From Actinomycetota bacterium (GTDB lineage Bacteria > Actinomycetota > Thermoleophilia > BMS3ABIN01): a DNA stretch of 64,000 bases. The notes below the pieces were generated by a model, which saw only the letters and a program-made list of their open reading frames with translations, was not told where the DNA came from and did not search any database. This document shows, in pieces, positions 17,040 through 24,624 of the stretch. A program made the translations under genes and the position numbers. Numbering within the stretch: position 1 is the stretch's first letter; each line of letters begins with the position of its first letter. Location: contig JAMCPM010000010.1 in the NCBI GenBank assembly GCA_023382335.1, positions 1-64,000 on the forward strand. The letters are read 5' to 3'.

Positions 17040-17522
17040 TTATTTCTTTTCAGGAATCAGCAGCTGCGCCCCTGCCAGCACTACCAGCGCGCCGCCAGCC
17101 AGGATGAAGAACCAGGGCATCGTCCGCATGGGAAGCTGGTCGGCTTTCTGGAAGTTTTCGACGTTCTGGTCCATGACGTTGATCACGGTGCTGAAGTCCT
17201 GGCCCATCTTGTCCATCTGCTTCATGCCGTTGGCCACGCCGGGGAACTGCTGGCCCAGCATCTGGTTGAGCTGATCCTGGGTGATTCCCATCTGCTGGGC
17301 GAGAGCCGGGATCATCTTGTTTATATCTTGCTGCATGCCGCCGAATGTCTGCATGTGCTCCTGGAAAGTGGTGACGTTCGGTCGAGTCAGCACCGGCTCG
17401 AACGCCTTCATCATGTCGGCGCCGGCCGAAGCCCGGTCAAACATCTTGTAGCCGAAAGGCGCGATGATGAGCGCCACCCCCACCAGAAGAATTATCACCG
17501 AAAGGACTTTTTTGCTGGACAT
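17040..17522 (-). CDS. Hypothetical protein with two transmembrane helices
   Basis: 160 residues; AAAGGAG lies eight bases before ATG. One membrane helix at each end (about residues 5-25 and 132-153) brackets a Gln/Met/Asn-rich, probably helical central domain of about 105 residues (QEHMQTFGGMQQDINKMIPALAQQMGITQDQLNQML) facing outside. The C-terminus ends LLIPEKK. No family recognised. It has its own terminator and appears monocistronic. Confidence 0.65.
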   Translation of the reverse strand: MSSKKVLSVIILLVGVALIIAPFGYKMFDRASAGADMMKAFEPVLTRPNVTTFQEHMQTFGGMQQDINKMIPALAQQMGITQDQLNQMLGQQFPGVANGMKQMDKMGQDFSTVINVMDQNVENFQKADQLPMRTMPWFFILAGGALVVLAGAQLLIPEKK

Positions 17523-17667
17523 GTTTTTCTCCTTTGGGAAGGCGGCCGTAGCCGCCGTTTTGCATGGTATTCGCTAAAATCGGGCGGATACCTTTATGCG
17601 CATATTATAATATTCGCAAGTATAAATAGCGGGGGAAAGGCTCTGAAATGAAGGCCGGCCTGGGGGT

Positions 17668-18513
17668 TTAGTTCACGTCGCGTTGTTGCAGGATTACCGC
17701 TGAAATGGCCGTGAACAGGACGATGTATCCCGCCAGGACAAGCAGCGCCTGCCCCCAGGGCACGAACGGCCCGGAAAAACCGCCAGGACCGAGAGCTCTG
17801 CCCTGCACTGACGGCGCCAGGGCCGTGATCAGCGAGTAACCGTTGGTTCGCAGGAATCCCTTGGCGATCTGATCGAGCAGGTCGATCTGGCTGCCGAAGG
17901 CCGCGATGACGCCCTCGACCACCAGGCCGTATACGATACCGAGTCCCACCGGCAGCGTCGTTCCCCGCCAGAGAATCGCGAGCAACACGCCGAAGTAGGT
18001 CCAGACGACCATGATGAACCAGGCCATGGACATCGCCCGGATGACATCCCATGCCGGCGGCATCGCCATGGACTCGCCCTGATGCAGGGCGATCAGGGAG
18101 CTGGCGATCGCTCCCAGCAAAAAGACCACCAGCACGAAGGGGATCACGGCGATGGCCAGCGCGATCATCTTGGAGAAGAAGATCTTCAGCCTGCCGGCGC
18201 GCTGGATGAACATCGGCGTCAGCGTTCCCCAGTTGTACTCGCTACCCATCACCAGCACACCGAGGATAAAGACCATCACTCCACCAAAGAAAGGAAAGCC
18301 GGTCAAAAGAGTGGAGACCAGGTTCGAAGGCAGAAGCGTCGACAGGACGATCTGTCCCACTTCATGCTCGGGCCCAAAAGCGGAACCGGTCGTGAAAGCG
18401 ATATAGGGAAGGATGTAGGCGAACAGTATCGAGGTCAGGGTCCAGACTGCCAGCAGGACCCAGACGGCGGTACGCTTGCGTATCAGGAAGAGTTGAGATA
18501 ACAGACTATCCAT
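17668..18513 (-). CDS. ABC-2-type transporter permease
   Basis: 281 residues with six predicted membrane helices: an N-terminal helix (RKRTAVWVLLAVWTLTSILFAYILPYI), a long outer loop, then five more helices. The ABC-2 pattern GVMVFILGVLVMGSEYNWGTLTPMFIQRAGRLKIFFSKMIALA is clear. Its start overlaps the end of the upstream ATPase gene by 8 bases, so the two are translated together and form one exporter. Substrates of such two-gene systems range from antibiotics to lipids; nothing here specifies it. Confidence 0.85.
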   Translation of the reverse strand: MDSLLSQLFLIRKRTAVWVLLAVWTLTSILFAYILPYIAFTTGSAFGPEHEVGQIVLSTLLPSNLVSTLLTGFPFFGGVMVFILGVLVMGSEYNWGTLTPMFIQRAGRLKIFFSKMIALAIAVIPFVLVVFLLGAIASSLIALHQGESMAMPPAWDVIRAMSMAWFIMVVWTYFGVLLAILWRGTTLPVGLGIVYGLVVEGVIAAFGSQIDLLDQIAKGFLRTNGYSLITALAPSVQGRALGPGGFSGPFVPWGQALLVLAGYIVLFTAISAVILQQRDVN

Positions 18514-19414
18514 GGTGCGGCTCGTCCTCCGTCAGACTTAAAAACGCGCTTTCCAGGGAAGTCTTGGCGACGGCGATCTCGCTGACTTCAACGCCCGAGT
18601 CAACCAGCAGCTTGACGATCCCGGCGGCGAGCGAGGGGTCGGCCTCGATCATGAGCCGGCCGCCGGGAACGCTTTCAACCTTGCTTACGCCCTCCATCGC
18701 TTCCATTAAGGCCTTTGCTTTTTCAGCCGGCTGCGCCCGCACTCCCAGCCGGTCTCCCCGGATAAGCTCTTGAACCGTTCCCTCGCGGATCAGCTTACCT
18801 GCCTTGACGATGCCGACCCGGTCGCAGATCTGCTCCAGCTCACCCATCAGATGGCTGGAGAGCAACACGGTTCGATCTCCGCGGCCGAGGCTGCGGATCA
18901 GGTTGCGCATCTCGGCGATACCCGAGGGATCCAGCCCGTTGGTGGGCTCATCGAGAATGAGCAGCTCCGGGTCTTTCAGCAGCGCCGCCGCCATGCCGAG
19001 GCGCTGTTTCATCCCCAGCGAGTAGTTGGTGAACCGGTCGCCGGCGCGCTCCAGCAGCTCGACTTCATCGAGCGCAGGATCGATGCGCGAATCGGCGATG
19101 CCGGCATTAAGCGCCAGCACATGAAGGTTATCGCGGCCGCAAAGATAGGGATAAAACGCCGGCGTCTCCACCAGCGCCCCGACCTGGGCCAGCACGGAAG
19201 GAGCGCCCGGCCTTTCGCCAAGAACCTGGCAGCTGCCGCTGGTGGGACGCACCAGGCCCAGCAGCATGCGCAGGGTGGTCGTCTTGCCGGCGCCGTTGGG
19301 ACCGACAAAGCCGTAGACTTCACCGCGTTTCACCTTCATGTCAAGTCCGTCCACGGCCATGATGGCGCCGTAGCGTTTTGAAAGGCCGCTGATTTCAATC
19401 ACATAATCGCTCAT
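18506..19414 (-). CDS. ABC-2-type transporter ATPase
   Basis: 302 residues from ATG 19414 with AGGA seven bases upstream; a TTG six bases earlier is possible. Walker A GPNGAGKTTTLRML, Q-loop LVETPAFYPYL, signature YSLGMKQRLGMAAAL, Walker B LLILDEPTNGLDP and H-loop SSHLMGELEQICDRVGIV are all present. The C-terminal 80 residues (GVRAQPAEKAKALMEAMEGVSKVE...) form the extra domain common to drug/lipid exporter ATPases (CcmA/DrrA type). It pairs with the overlapping permease gene. Confidence 0.92.
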   Translation of the reverse strand: MSDYVIEISGLSKRYGAIMAVDGLDMKVKRGEVYGFVGPNGAGKTTTLRMLLGLVRPTSGSCQVLGERPGAPSVLAQVGALVETPAFYPYLCGRDNLHVLALNAGIADSRIDPALDEVELLERAGDRFTNYSLGMKQRLGMAAALLKDPELLILDEPTNGLDPSGIAEMRNLIRSLGRGDRTVLLSSHLMGELEQICDRVGIVKAGKLIREGTVQELIRGDRLGVRAQPAEKAKALMEAMEGVSKVESVPGGRLMIEADPSLAAGIVKLLVDSGVEVSEIAVAKTSLESAFLSLTEDEPHHG

Positions 19415-19496
19415 AGTCAATCCTAATCGGTAGTGTCACCGAATCCGCCGGTTTTAAACGGGTTTCTTCGCGCCGCATCGGGGGAACTGGAATAAC

Positions 19497-19805
19497 ATGC
19501 GAAGACCCGAGTCAGGCCACAACCACAAGCGGCCGGAAGCAGACGTCCCCATGATTGCCGCTGCCGAACTGAACCGCATGATTCAGCGCGGCGATGAAGT
19601 CGTTCCACTCGACGTGCGGCAGCCGGGAACATTCAAGGATTATCCAGGCGAGATTCCCGGCACGGTGCGGATTCCTCCCCTGGAGATTCCCGCTCGCTAC
19701 AGGGAGCTGCCATCGGACCGGCTCATCGTCCCCTACTGCGCCTGAGAGGACGAGGCGACGAGCGCCCGTGTGGCCTTGGCGGAGAGGATGAAGGATGGAC
19801 ATTAA
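19497..19805 (+). pseudogene. Rhodanese-like gene interrupted by in-frame TGA
   Basis: The frame from ATG 19497 reads a rhodanese domain (ELNRMIQRGDEVVPLDVRQPGTF, EIPGTVRIPPLEIPARYRELP, RLIVPYCA) and stops at TGA 19743-19745. The same frame continues after the TGA with EDEATSARVALAERMKDGH to TAA at 19803-19805. Rhodaneses of this type normally read YCACPNEATSARVA, so the TGA sits exactly where the second Cys of CxC would be. The extension ends about 15-20 residues short of a normal domain and runs into the next gene. A nonsense mutation in a decaying gene is the simplest reading; selenocysteine is an alternative that I cannot exclude. Confidence 0.6.
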
Positions 19806-20289
19806 CTGGGTGATGATCACCGCGCTGGCGACGCTGCTAAACGGCCTCGCCCTTTTAGTCAGCGCCCTGCTGATCCTCAGGCAGCTGCGCCAGGAGGACC
19901 GGCAGCAGTTCGTCAGCGCCACGGCCGGTATGTTCAGGACGTGGATGGACGATGATTTCCAGAAGGCGGTGCAATGGGTGCTCTACGGCCTGCAGGAACA
20001 GACGTGGAACGACTTTGTCAGCGCCCACCGTAACGATTACGGCGAGCGCGCGTTCGCGCAGGTGGGCGCATACTTCAACCGCATCGGCTACATGGTCACG
20101 CACCATCTGATCGGCAGCGAGGACGAGCTGCTGCTCGATATCGTCGCCGGCAGCGCCATCTCCGTCTGGCAGAAGATCGAGCCTCTGGTGCTGGAGGCCC
20201 GCCTGACCGAGAACACGATGATGTTTAACGATTTCCAGGCGATGCTGCCGGAATGCTTTGAGTGCTATGTCCCCGAGCCGAGGCAGTAA
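19795..20289 (+). CDS. DUF4760-like membrane-anchored protein (intact copy)
   Basis: 164 residues. One N-terminal membrane helix (about residues 5-28, ITALATLLNGLALLVSALLIL) followed by a soluble helical domain: MFRTWMDDDFQKAVQWVLYGL, AQVGAYFNRIGYMVTHHLI, LLLDIVAGSAISVWQKIEPL. This resembles the DUF4760 group, whose function is unknown. Residues from about 52 on are encoded inside the first copy of a 783-bp tandem duplication, so a second, headless copy lies downstream. The start overlaps the tail of the rhodanese-like frame by 11 bases. Confidence 0.65.
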   Translation: MDINWVMITALATLLNGLALLVSALLILRQLRQEDRQQFVSATAGMFRTWMDDDFQKAVQWVLYGLQEQTWNDFVSAHRNDYGERAFAQVGAYFNRIGYMVTHHLIGSEDELLLDIVAGSAISVWQKIEPLVLEARLTENTMMFNDFQAMLPECFECYVPEPRQ

Positions 20290-20729
20290 TATCTGTTCGC
20301 CTGGTACATGAACTCGGCGCCGTCGGCGCGGCCGAGCCGATGGTGAGGGTCGAGCACCCGAACGTCGATTCCGTCGCCGCGGCGCTGACGGATTAGCTAA
20401 CAAACTGTCAAAACGTCAACCGGATATCAGATCGATGGACATGCGGATGGCGGTGGCGGCGATGAGCGCGGCCAGCGCCCAGCGCAGCACCAGCCGGCCG
20501 GTGCGTACCGAGAACCTGCCACCGAGCTGGGCGCCGATCAGGGCGCCGCTAACACAAAAAAGAGCTAGCGTAAAATCAATCTGGCCGGTCGCCAGCTTGC
20601 CGATCGAGCCGGCCAGGGCGGAGATAAAGACCACGCCGAGGGAGCTGCCTATGGTCGTGCGCGTGGGAATCCTGATCACATAAAGCATCGCCGGTATGAC
20701 GATGAAAGCTCCCGACTGCCCGACCATGC
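19947..20729. repeat. 783-bp tandem duplication, copy 1
   Basis: Bases 19947-20729 recur as 20730-21512 with no difference that I can find by eye. The unit begins inside the DUF4760-like gene and ends inside the convergent TauE/SafE-like gene. No terminal inverted repeats, target duplication or more than a base or two of junction homology are visible. Confidence 0.93.
20416..20729 (-). pseudogene. 3' fragment of the TauE/SafE-like gene (duplicated)
   Basis: Minus-strand sequence identical to the last 104 codons of the gene at 21199-21639, from MVGQSGAFIVIPAML to the stop. It is cut at the duplication junction and joined to the reverse complement of the DUF4760-like fragment, so it lacks its own start region. 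Expression as a protein is unlikely. Confidence 0.85.
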
Positions 20730-21072
20730 GGACGATGATTTCCAGAAGGCGGTGCAATGGGTGCTCTACGGCCTGCAGGAACAGACGTGGAACGACTTTG
20801 TCAGCGCCCACCGTAACGATTACGGCGAGCGCGCGTTCGCGCAGGTGGGCGCATACTTCAACCGCATCGGCTACATGGTCACGCACCATCTGATCGGCAG
20901 CGAGGACGAGCTGCTGCTCGATATCGTCGCCGGCAGCGCCATCTCCGTCTGGCAGAAGATCGAGCCTCTGGTGCTGGAGGCCCGCCTGACCGAGAACACG
21001 ATGATGTTTAACGATTTCCAGGCGATGCTGCCGGAATGCTTTGAGTGCTATGTCCCCGAGCCGAGGCAGTAA
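20730..21072 (+). pseudogene. 3' fragment of the DUF4760-like gene (duplicated)
   Basis: Plus-strand sequence identical to the last 114 codons of the gene at 19795-20289. The first usable codon is an ATG or similar start near 20752 (MQWVLYGLQEQ in that reading), giving about 106 residues without the membrane anchor. It has no ribosome binding site of its own and is best read as a by-product of the duplication. Confidence 0.85.
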
Positions 21073-21512
21073 TATCTGTTCGCCTGGTACATGAACTCGG
21101 CGCCGTCGGCGCGGCCGAGCCGATGGTGAGGGTCGAGCACCCGAACGTCGATTCCGTCGCCGCGGCGCTGACGGATTAGCTAACAAACTGTCAAAACGTC
21201 AACCGGATATCAGATCGATGGACATGCGGATGGCGGTGGCGGCGATGAGCGCGGCCAGCGCCCAGCGCAGCACCAGCCGGCCGGTGCGTACCGAGAACCT
21301 GCCACCGAGCTGGGCGCCGATCAGGGCGCCGCTAACACAAAAAAGAGCTAGCGTAAAATCAATCTGGCCGGTCGCCAGCTTGCCGATCGAGCCGGCCAGG
21401 GCGGAGATAAAGACCACGCCGAGGGAGCTGCCTATGGTCGTGCGCGTGGGAATCCTGATCACATAAAGCATCGCCGGTATGACGATGAAAGCTCCCGACT
21501 GCCCGACCATGC
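20730..21512. repeat. 783-bp tandem duplication, copy 2
   Basis: Second copy, directly abutting the first. The junction reads CCATGC|GGACGATG. After 21512 the sequence diverges (CCCCGACC) and continues the intact minus-strand gene. Confidence 0.93.
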
Positions 21513-21639
21513 CCCCGACCAGACCAAGCGCCAGCGCCATGCCGGCAGCCAGGCCGTGGTTGAAGGTGACCTCCGGCGCCAGCGGCTCCAGCACGAATAG
21601 GGTTATCGCCAAGCTGACGGTCATGCTCAGGCCAATCAC
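21199..21639 (-). CDS. Half-length TauE/SafE-like membrane protein
   Basis: 146 residues from GTG 21639, about half the family's usual 250. It corresponds to the C-terminal half: GLVGGMVGQSGAFIVIPAMLYVI carries the glycine-rich motif, followed by TTIGSSLGVVFISALAGSIGKLATGQIDF and GALIGAQLGGRFS. In-frame TAG lies seven codons before the GTG, so no N-terminal half is encoded immediately upstream. It is either a half-size transporter that dimerises or a 5'-truncated remnant. Its 3' part is duplicated upstream. Confidence 0.65.
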   Translation of the reverse strand: MIGLSMTVSLAITLFVLEPLAPEVTFNHGLAAGMALALGLVGGMVGQSGAFIVIPAMLYVIRIPTRTTIGSSLGVVFISALAGSIGKLATGQIDFTLALFCVSGALIGAQLGGRFSVRTGRLVLRWALAALIAATAIRMSIDLISG

Positions 21640-21799
21640 TTGAGTAATCCGGAAGACGCCTTGCGCCTAGGCTAACACGATTTGACAGCCCCTTCTAACC
21701 TCTGTCCGCCGCGCCGGCGGAGCGCACGGACGCGAGGTGGTTTCGCATCCTGTTTTTGAAGCCATACTTGAAGTATTGGCCCGTTCGGAAGGGACGGAA

Positions 21800-22156
21800 A
21801 TGATAGAGACCAGAAGAGTTTATGAAGAAAAGCATCACACCGGCGGTTACAGGATCCTGGTGGACCGGGTCTGGCCGCGGGGCTTGAAGAAGGAGGAAGT
21901 TAAGCCGGACCTCTGGCTGCGCGACGTAGCGCCCAGCAACGAGCTGCGCAAATGGTACGGGCACGACCCCGCCAAATGGCCCGAGTTCCGCAAGCGCTAC
22001 TTCAAGGAGCTCAAGGGCCACAAGGACGACATCGCCTTCATATCTGACAAGGAGCGGGACGGCAAAGTCATCCTGCTGTACGGCGCCAGGGAAACCCGTT
22101 ACAACAACGCCGTTGCCCTGAAGGAATTCCTCGAATCACACAAGCACCATGTTTGA
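21800..22156 (+). CDS. DUF488 family protein (YeaO-like)
   Basis: 118 residues from ATG 21800 with GGAAGG upstream; the frame is open earlier but the family begins IETRRVYEE. Conserved features include YRILVDRVWPRGLKKEEVKPDLWLRDVAPSNELRKWYGHDPAKWPEFRKRY (key parts VDRVWPRG and WYGHDP) and the final VILLYGARETRYNNAVALKEFL with the Cys/Ala-containing loop typical of DUF488. Function is unknown, cytoplasmic. Convergent by one base with the ion-channel gene. Confidence 0.9.
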   Translation: MIETRRVYEEKHHTGGYRILVDRVWPRGLKKEEVKPDLWLRDVAPSNELRKWYGHDPAKWPEFRKRYFKELKGHKDDIAFISDKERDGKVILLYGARETRYNNAVALKEFLESHKHHV

Positions 22157-22157
22157 G

Positions 22158-22532
22158 CTACAGCTGCGCTTCTGAATCAGAATGTGACTTTTGCCGCGCG
22201 CGCCGCTGGGCTATCATGCGGTCCCGCCGCTCGAGGTAGCGGCTGCCGATGACCCCGACTGAGGCGACGACGACGCCGGATCCTGACAGCAGATAAAATA
22301 TAGTGAACAGCCTGGTGGCGTCCCGGGTGGGCAAAAGGTCGCCGTAACCAACCGTGGTAAGCGAGGAGACGCAGAAATAAAGGCTCCCTATCCACGACCA
22401 TGATTCGAGGGCATGATAGACGATGGCGCCGCCGCCCAAAAAGATGACTATGGCCGAGCCGGCGGCCATTACCGGACGCGACATCTCGTTGCCAAGTTCC
22501 TTGACTGGTGGCTTCTCTGCCGGCACGGACAT
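22158..22532 (-). CDS. Small two-helix potassium channel
   Basis: 124 residues. Two membrane helices (about 22-43 and 76-97) flank a pore loop with the K+ selectivity filter TTVGYGD, the Ion_trans_2 pattern. The short cytoplasmic tail is basic (RRDRMIAQRRARQK) and contains no RCK or cyclic-nucleotide domain, so gating by ligands is not apparent. It would form a tetramer like KcsA. It is followed at one base by the convergent DUF488 gene and lies downstream of a large membrane-protein gene on the same strand. Confidence 0.88.
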   Translation of the reverse strand: MSVPAEKPPVKELGNEMSRPVMAAGSAIVIFLGGGAIVYHALESWSWIGSLYFCVSSLTTVGYGDLLPTRDATRLFTIFYLLSGSGVVVASVGVIGSRYLERRDRMIAQRRARQKSHSDSEAQL

Positions 22533-22559
22533 TTTACCTCCCTGTTTGAGTCATGCCCT

Positions 22560-23639
22560 TCAGGCAGCCTTGCGCGCCAGGAATTCCAGTATTCCCAAAT
22601 ACGCCAGCAGAATCACAGTGATTAACAGCGCCTGCGACAGTGAGGGTTGGTCGATCAGCACCAGGGCGAGCAGCGCCAGCACCACGCCGACCGCCCGCAG
22701 CGTAGTCCTTTGCCTGGTGATCCAGGCGCCGGCCGGTCCCAGAGTGAAACCGATGAAGGCGACCAGCAAGCTTCCCGCGAACGCGCTCTTGACCGACGTT
22801 TTCAGCGATCCGGCGATGATGTCGAAAAAGGAGGTCGCAGCCGGCACGTCGACCGTGCCCGCGGAACCGACCGCATCGAGATAACGGCTGCGGACATAAG
22901 CGAGGACCACCAGCAACAGCACCATCCCCGCGGCGACGCCGAGCCCGACCCGGAAGACGGCAGCGGCGCGGTTCGCCGAAAGCCAGACGGCCACGGCCAG
23001 AAAGACGAGCGCGATCACGGGCAGCCAGTAGGCCAGCTTATCGAGCAGGTTGAGGGCCGACTGGGCCTGGGTGATGCTCTGTGATTCGAAGATGGTGAAT
23101 TGTATGCCGCTGTCTCCCAGCGAGACATTTTGAAATATGTTGATGCCCCGAATGCTCAGCTGTGACTTGATATTATCCAGAAGATTGCTAAGGTCGAGGC
23201 TGACTTTGCCGCCGCTGGATGAGATCGTTCCCTCCCTGCCGAGCACTACCTGAAGGACCAGGTCGTGGGCTTTGCGGTTGGCTTCCTTCCAGATGTTCGA
23301 GAAAGCGGGAGAATCAAGCTGATTGCGTAACTGCTCCTCGACGAACGCCTTGGTGGCCTCGACGATGGGAGCGGCCAGGAAATCGGCCCGGTCGGGCAGC
23401 GCCTCGCGGGTCAGCTGTTCGGCGTTGGCGCGCGCGAAGAGCTGATCGGTCGCCGAGCGGGCGACGGCGTCCTTGATAGCGGGATCTTCACTCAGGGGAG
23501 CGACGGTGTCGACGTACTTGTCTGTGTCGACCACGACCTGGTTGAGCCAGACAACAGCCACGGCGCACGTCGCTACCAGACATCCCAATACGATCAGGGC
23601 GATTGCTGCTGTGCTTTTCCATTTTGGAATATCTGTCAT
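22560..23639 (-). CDS. Hypothetical membrane protein of actinobacterial type
   Basis: 359 residues from ATG 23639; the frame allows a start 21 bases earlier. An N-terminal helix (about 12-35) is followed by an outer domain of roughly 170 residues that starts VVVDTDKYVDTVAPLSEDPAIKDAVA, a pattern I know from membrane proteins common in actinomycetes, and then four helices towards the C-terminus (about 203-225, 236-256, 290-310 and 320-350). No enzymatic motif. Function unknown. Same strand as the potassium channel 28 bp downstream; possible two-gene operon. Confidence 0.7.
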   Translation of the reverse strand: MTDIPKWKSTAAIALIVLGCLVATCAVAVVWLNQVVVDTDKYVDTVAPLSEDPAIKDAVARSATDQLFARANAEQLTREALPDRADFLAAPIVEATKAFVEEQLRNQLDSPAFSNIWKEANRKAHDLVLQVVLGREGTISSSGGKVSLDLSNLLDNIKSQLSIRGINIFQNVSLGDSGIQFTIFESQSITQAQSALNLLDKLAYWLPVIALVFLAVAVWLSANRAAAVFRVGLGVAAGMVLLLVVLAYVRSRYLDAVGSAGTVDVPAATSFFDIIAGSLKTSVKSAFAGSLLVAFIGFTLGPAGAWITRQRTTLRAVGVVLALLALVLIDQPSLSQALLITVILLAYLGILEFLARKAA

Positions 23640-23659
23640 GGCAACAACAGCGAGCGGCA

Positions 23660-23718
23660 ATCAACAGATTGCCGGTCGAGGGGCGATCAACAGATTGCCG
23701 GTCGAGGGGCGATCAACA
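23660..23718. repeat. 26-bp tandem repeat, 2.3 copies
   Basis: ATCAACAGATTGCCGGTCGA plus GGGGCG is repeated at 23660-23685 and 23686-23711, with the first seven bases present a third time. It lies just upstream of the minus-strand membrane-protein gene. Confidence 0.9.
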
Positions 23719-23860
23719 AATTCCCACAGCGCTGTTTGGGTAAACCGGTTCACAGTTAAACGGCGGCGGTCTTGCTCCTGCAGGAACGGGAAGGTTTTTT
23801 CCAGAATAGGAAGGCTCATGGCTGAAGAGGGCCCCACAAACGCAACGGTCAGGAAGGCCC

Positions 23861-24502
23861 ATGTCTGACACGGTCACAAAACTGGATTGTCCCAACGCCG
23901 ATGGATCGCTGAGACCTGTGGCCGCCCACGACCGGCAGGGAGTCGCGATCGCGCTCGACCAGTGCGACGTCTGCGGCGGCGTCTGGTTCGATAAATTCGA
24001 GCTCTTCCAGGTGGATGAGGCCGAGGCCGGCGCTCTCGACAGGTTGGACAAGGACAGGCTGCGATATCCGCAGGGAGACCATGAAAAGCCCCTTTGCCCC
24101 CGGTGTGGCCGGCCGCTTCAGGTGTTTCACGACGCCAACATCCCCGGCAACATCCAGTTGCTGTTCTGTGGCGGCTGTGAAGGCTTCTGGGTGAATCACG
24201 GCGCCCTCGCCGGCTACGCGCTCTATCGGGAAACCGGCCGCAAGCGGCCCGGCCCGGCGCAGGCAGCTGAATACGAAAAGCTGGCTGGCCAGTACGAAAA
24301 GATGCTCAAAACCCAGAGCGACAAGGGCTACTGGCAGGGAATCGCCGATTTCGGCAAAGCGCTTGGCGACCCCCGCGATCCCATCACCGGCCTTTCCCTC
24401 GAGAGCGCCTCACCGTCCGAGCTGGAACGCATCGACCGGGCGCAGGACGTCTTCTTCACTGTCCTGGGCACGGCGGCGCGGCTGCTGTTCAGCTGGCTGT
24501 AG
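23861..24502 (+). CDS. TFIIB-type zinc-finger protein
   Basis: 213 residues containing two zinc-ribbon repeats of the zf-TFIIB (PF13453-like) kind: the first has C10 and CDVCGGVWFDKFEL (residues 35-48), the second CPRCGRPLQVF and CGGCEGFWVNHGAL. The remaining C-terminal half is helical with a hydrophobic end (FFTVLGTAARLLFSWL) that may touch the membrane. Such proteins are widespread and uncharacterised, some linked to envelope or protein quality control. Start ATG 23861 has AGGAAGG upstream. Confidence 0.8.
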   Translation: MSDTVTKLDCPNADGSLRPVAAHDRQGVAIALDQCDVCGGVWFDKFELFQVDEAEAGALDRLDKDRLRYPQGDHEKPLCPRCGRPLQVFHDANIPGNIQLLFCGGCEGFWVNHGALAGYALYRETGRKRPGPAQAAEYEKLAGQYEKMLKTQSDKGYWQGIADFGKALGDPRDPITGLSLESASPSELERIDRAQDVFFTVLGTAARLLFSWL

Positions 24503-24624
24503 ACCTTTTATGGTATTTGGGTCATAATTGAGCCGCGAATGCGGCCCCGGATCAGGTTTCCCCCAGAGCTTTCCGGGAAAGAACAACCGCATCCGATGCT
24601 GTAAATTTCGTGACTGGGGGCTCG

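Noticed and set aside
20416-21186. 256-codon minus-strand frame
   Set aside because: Artificial fusion of antisense DUF4760-like sequence with the TauE fragment produced by the tandem duplication (unit length divisible by three).
23660-23718. CRISPR-like repeats
   Set aside because: Copies are directly adjacent without spacers and there are only 2.3 of them; no cas genes.
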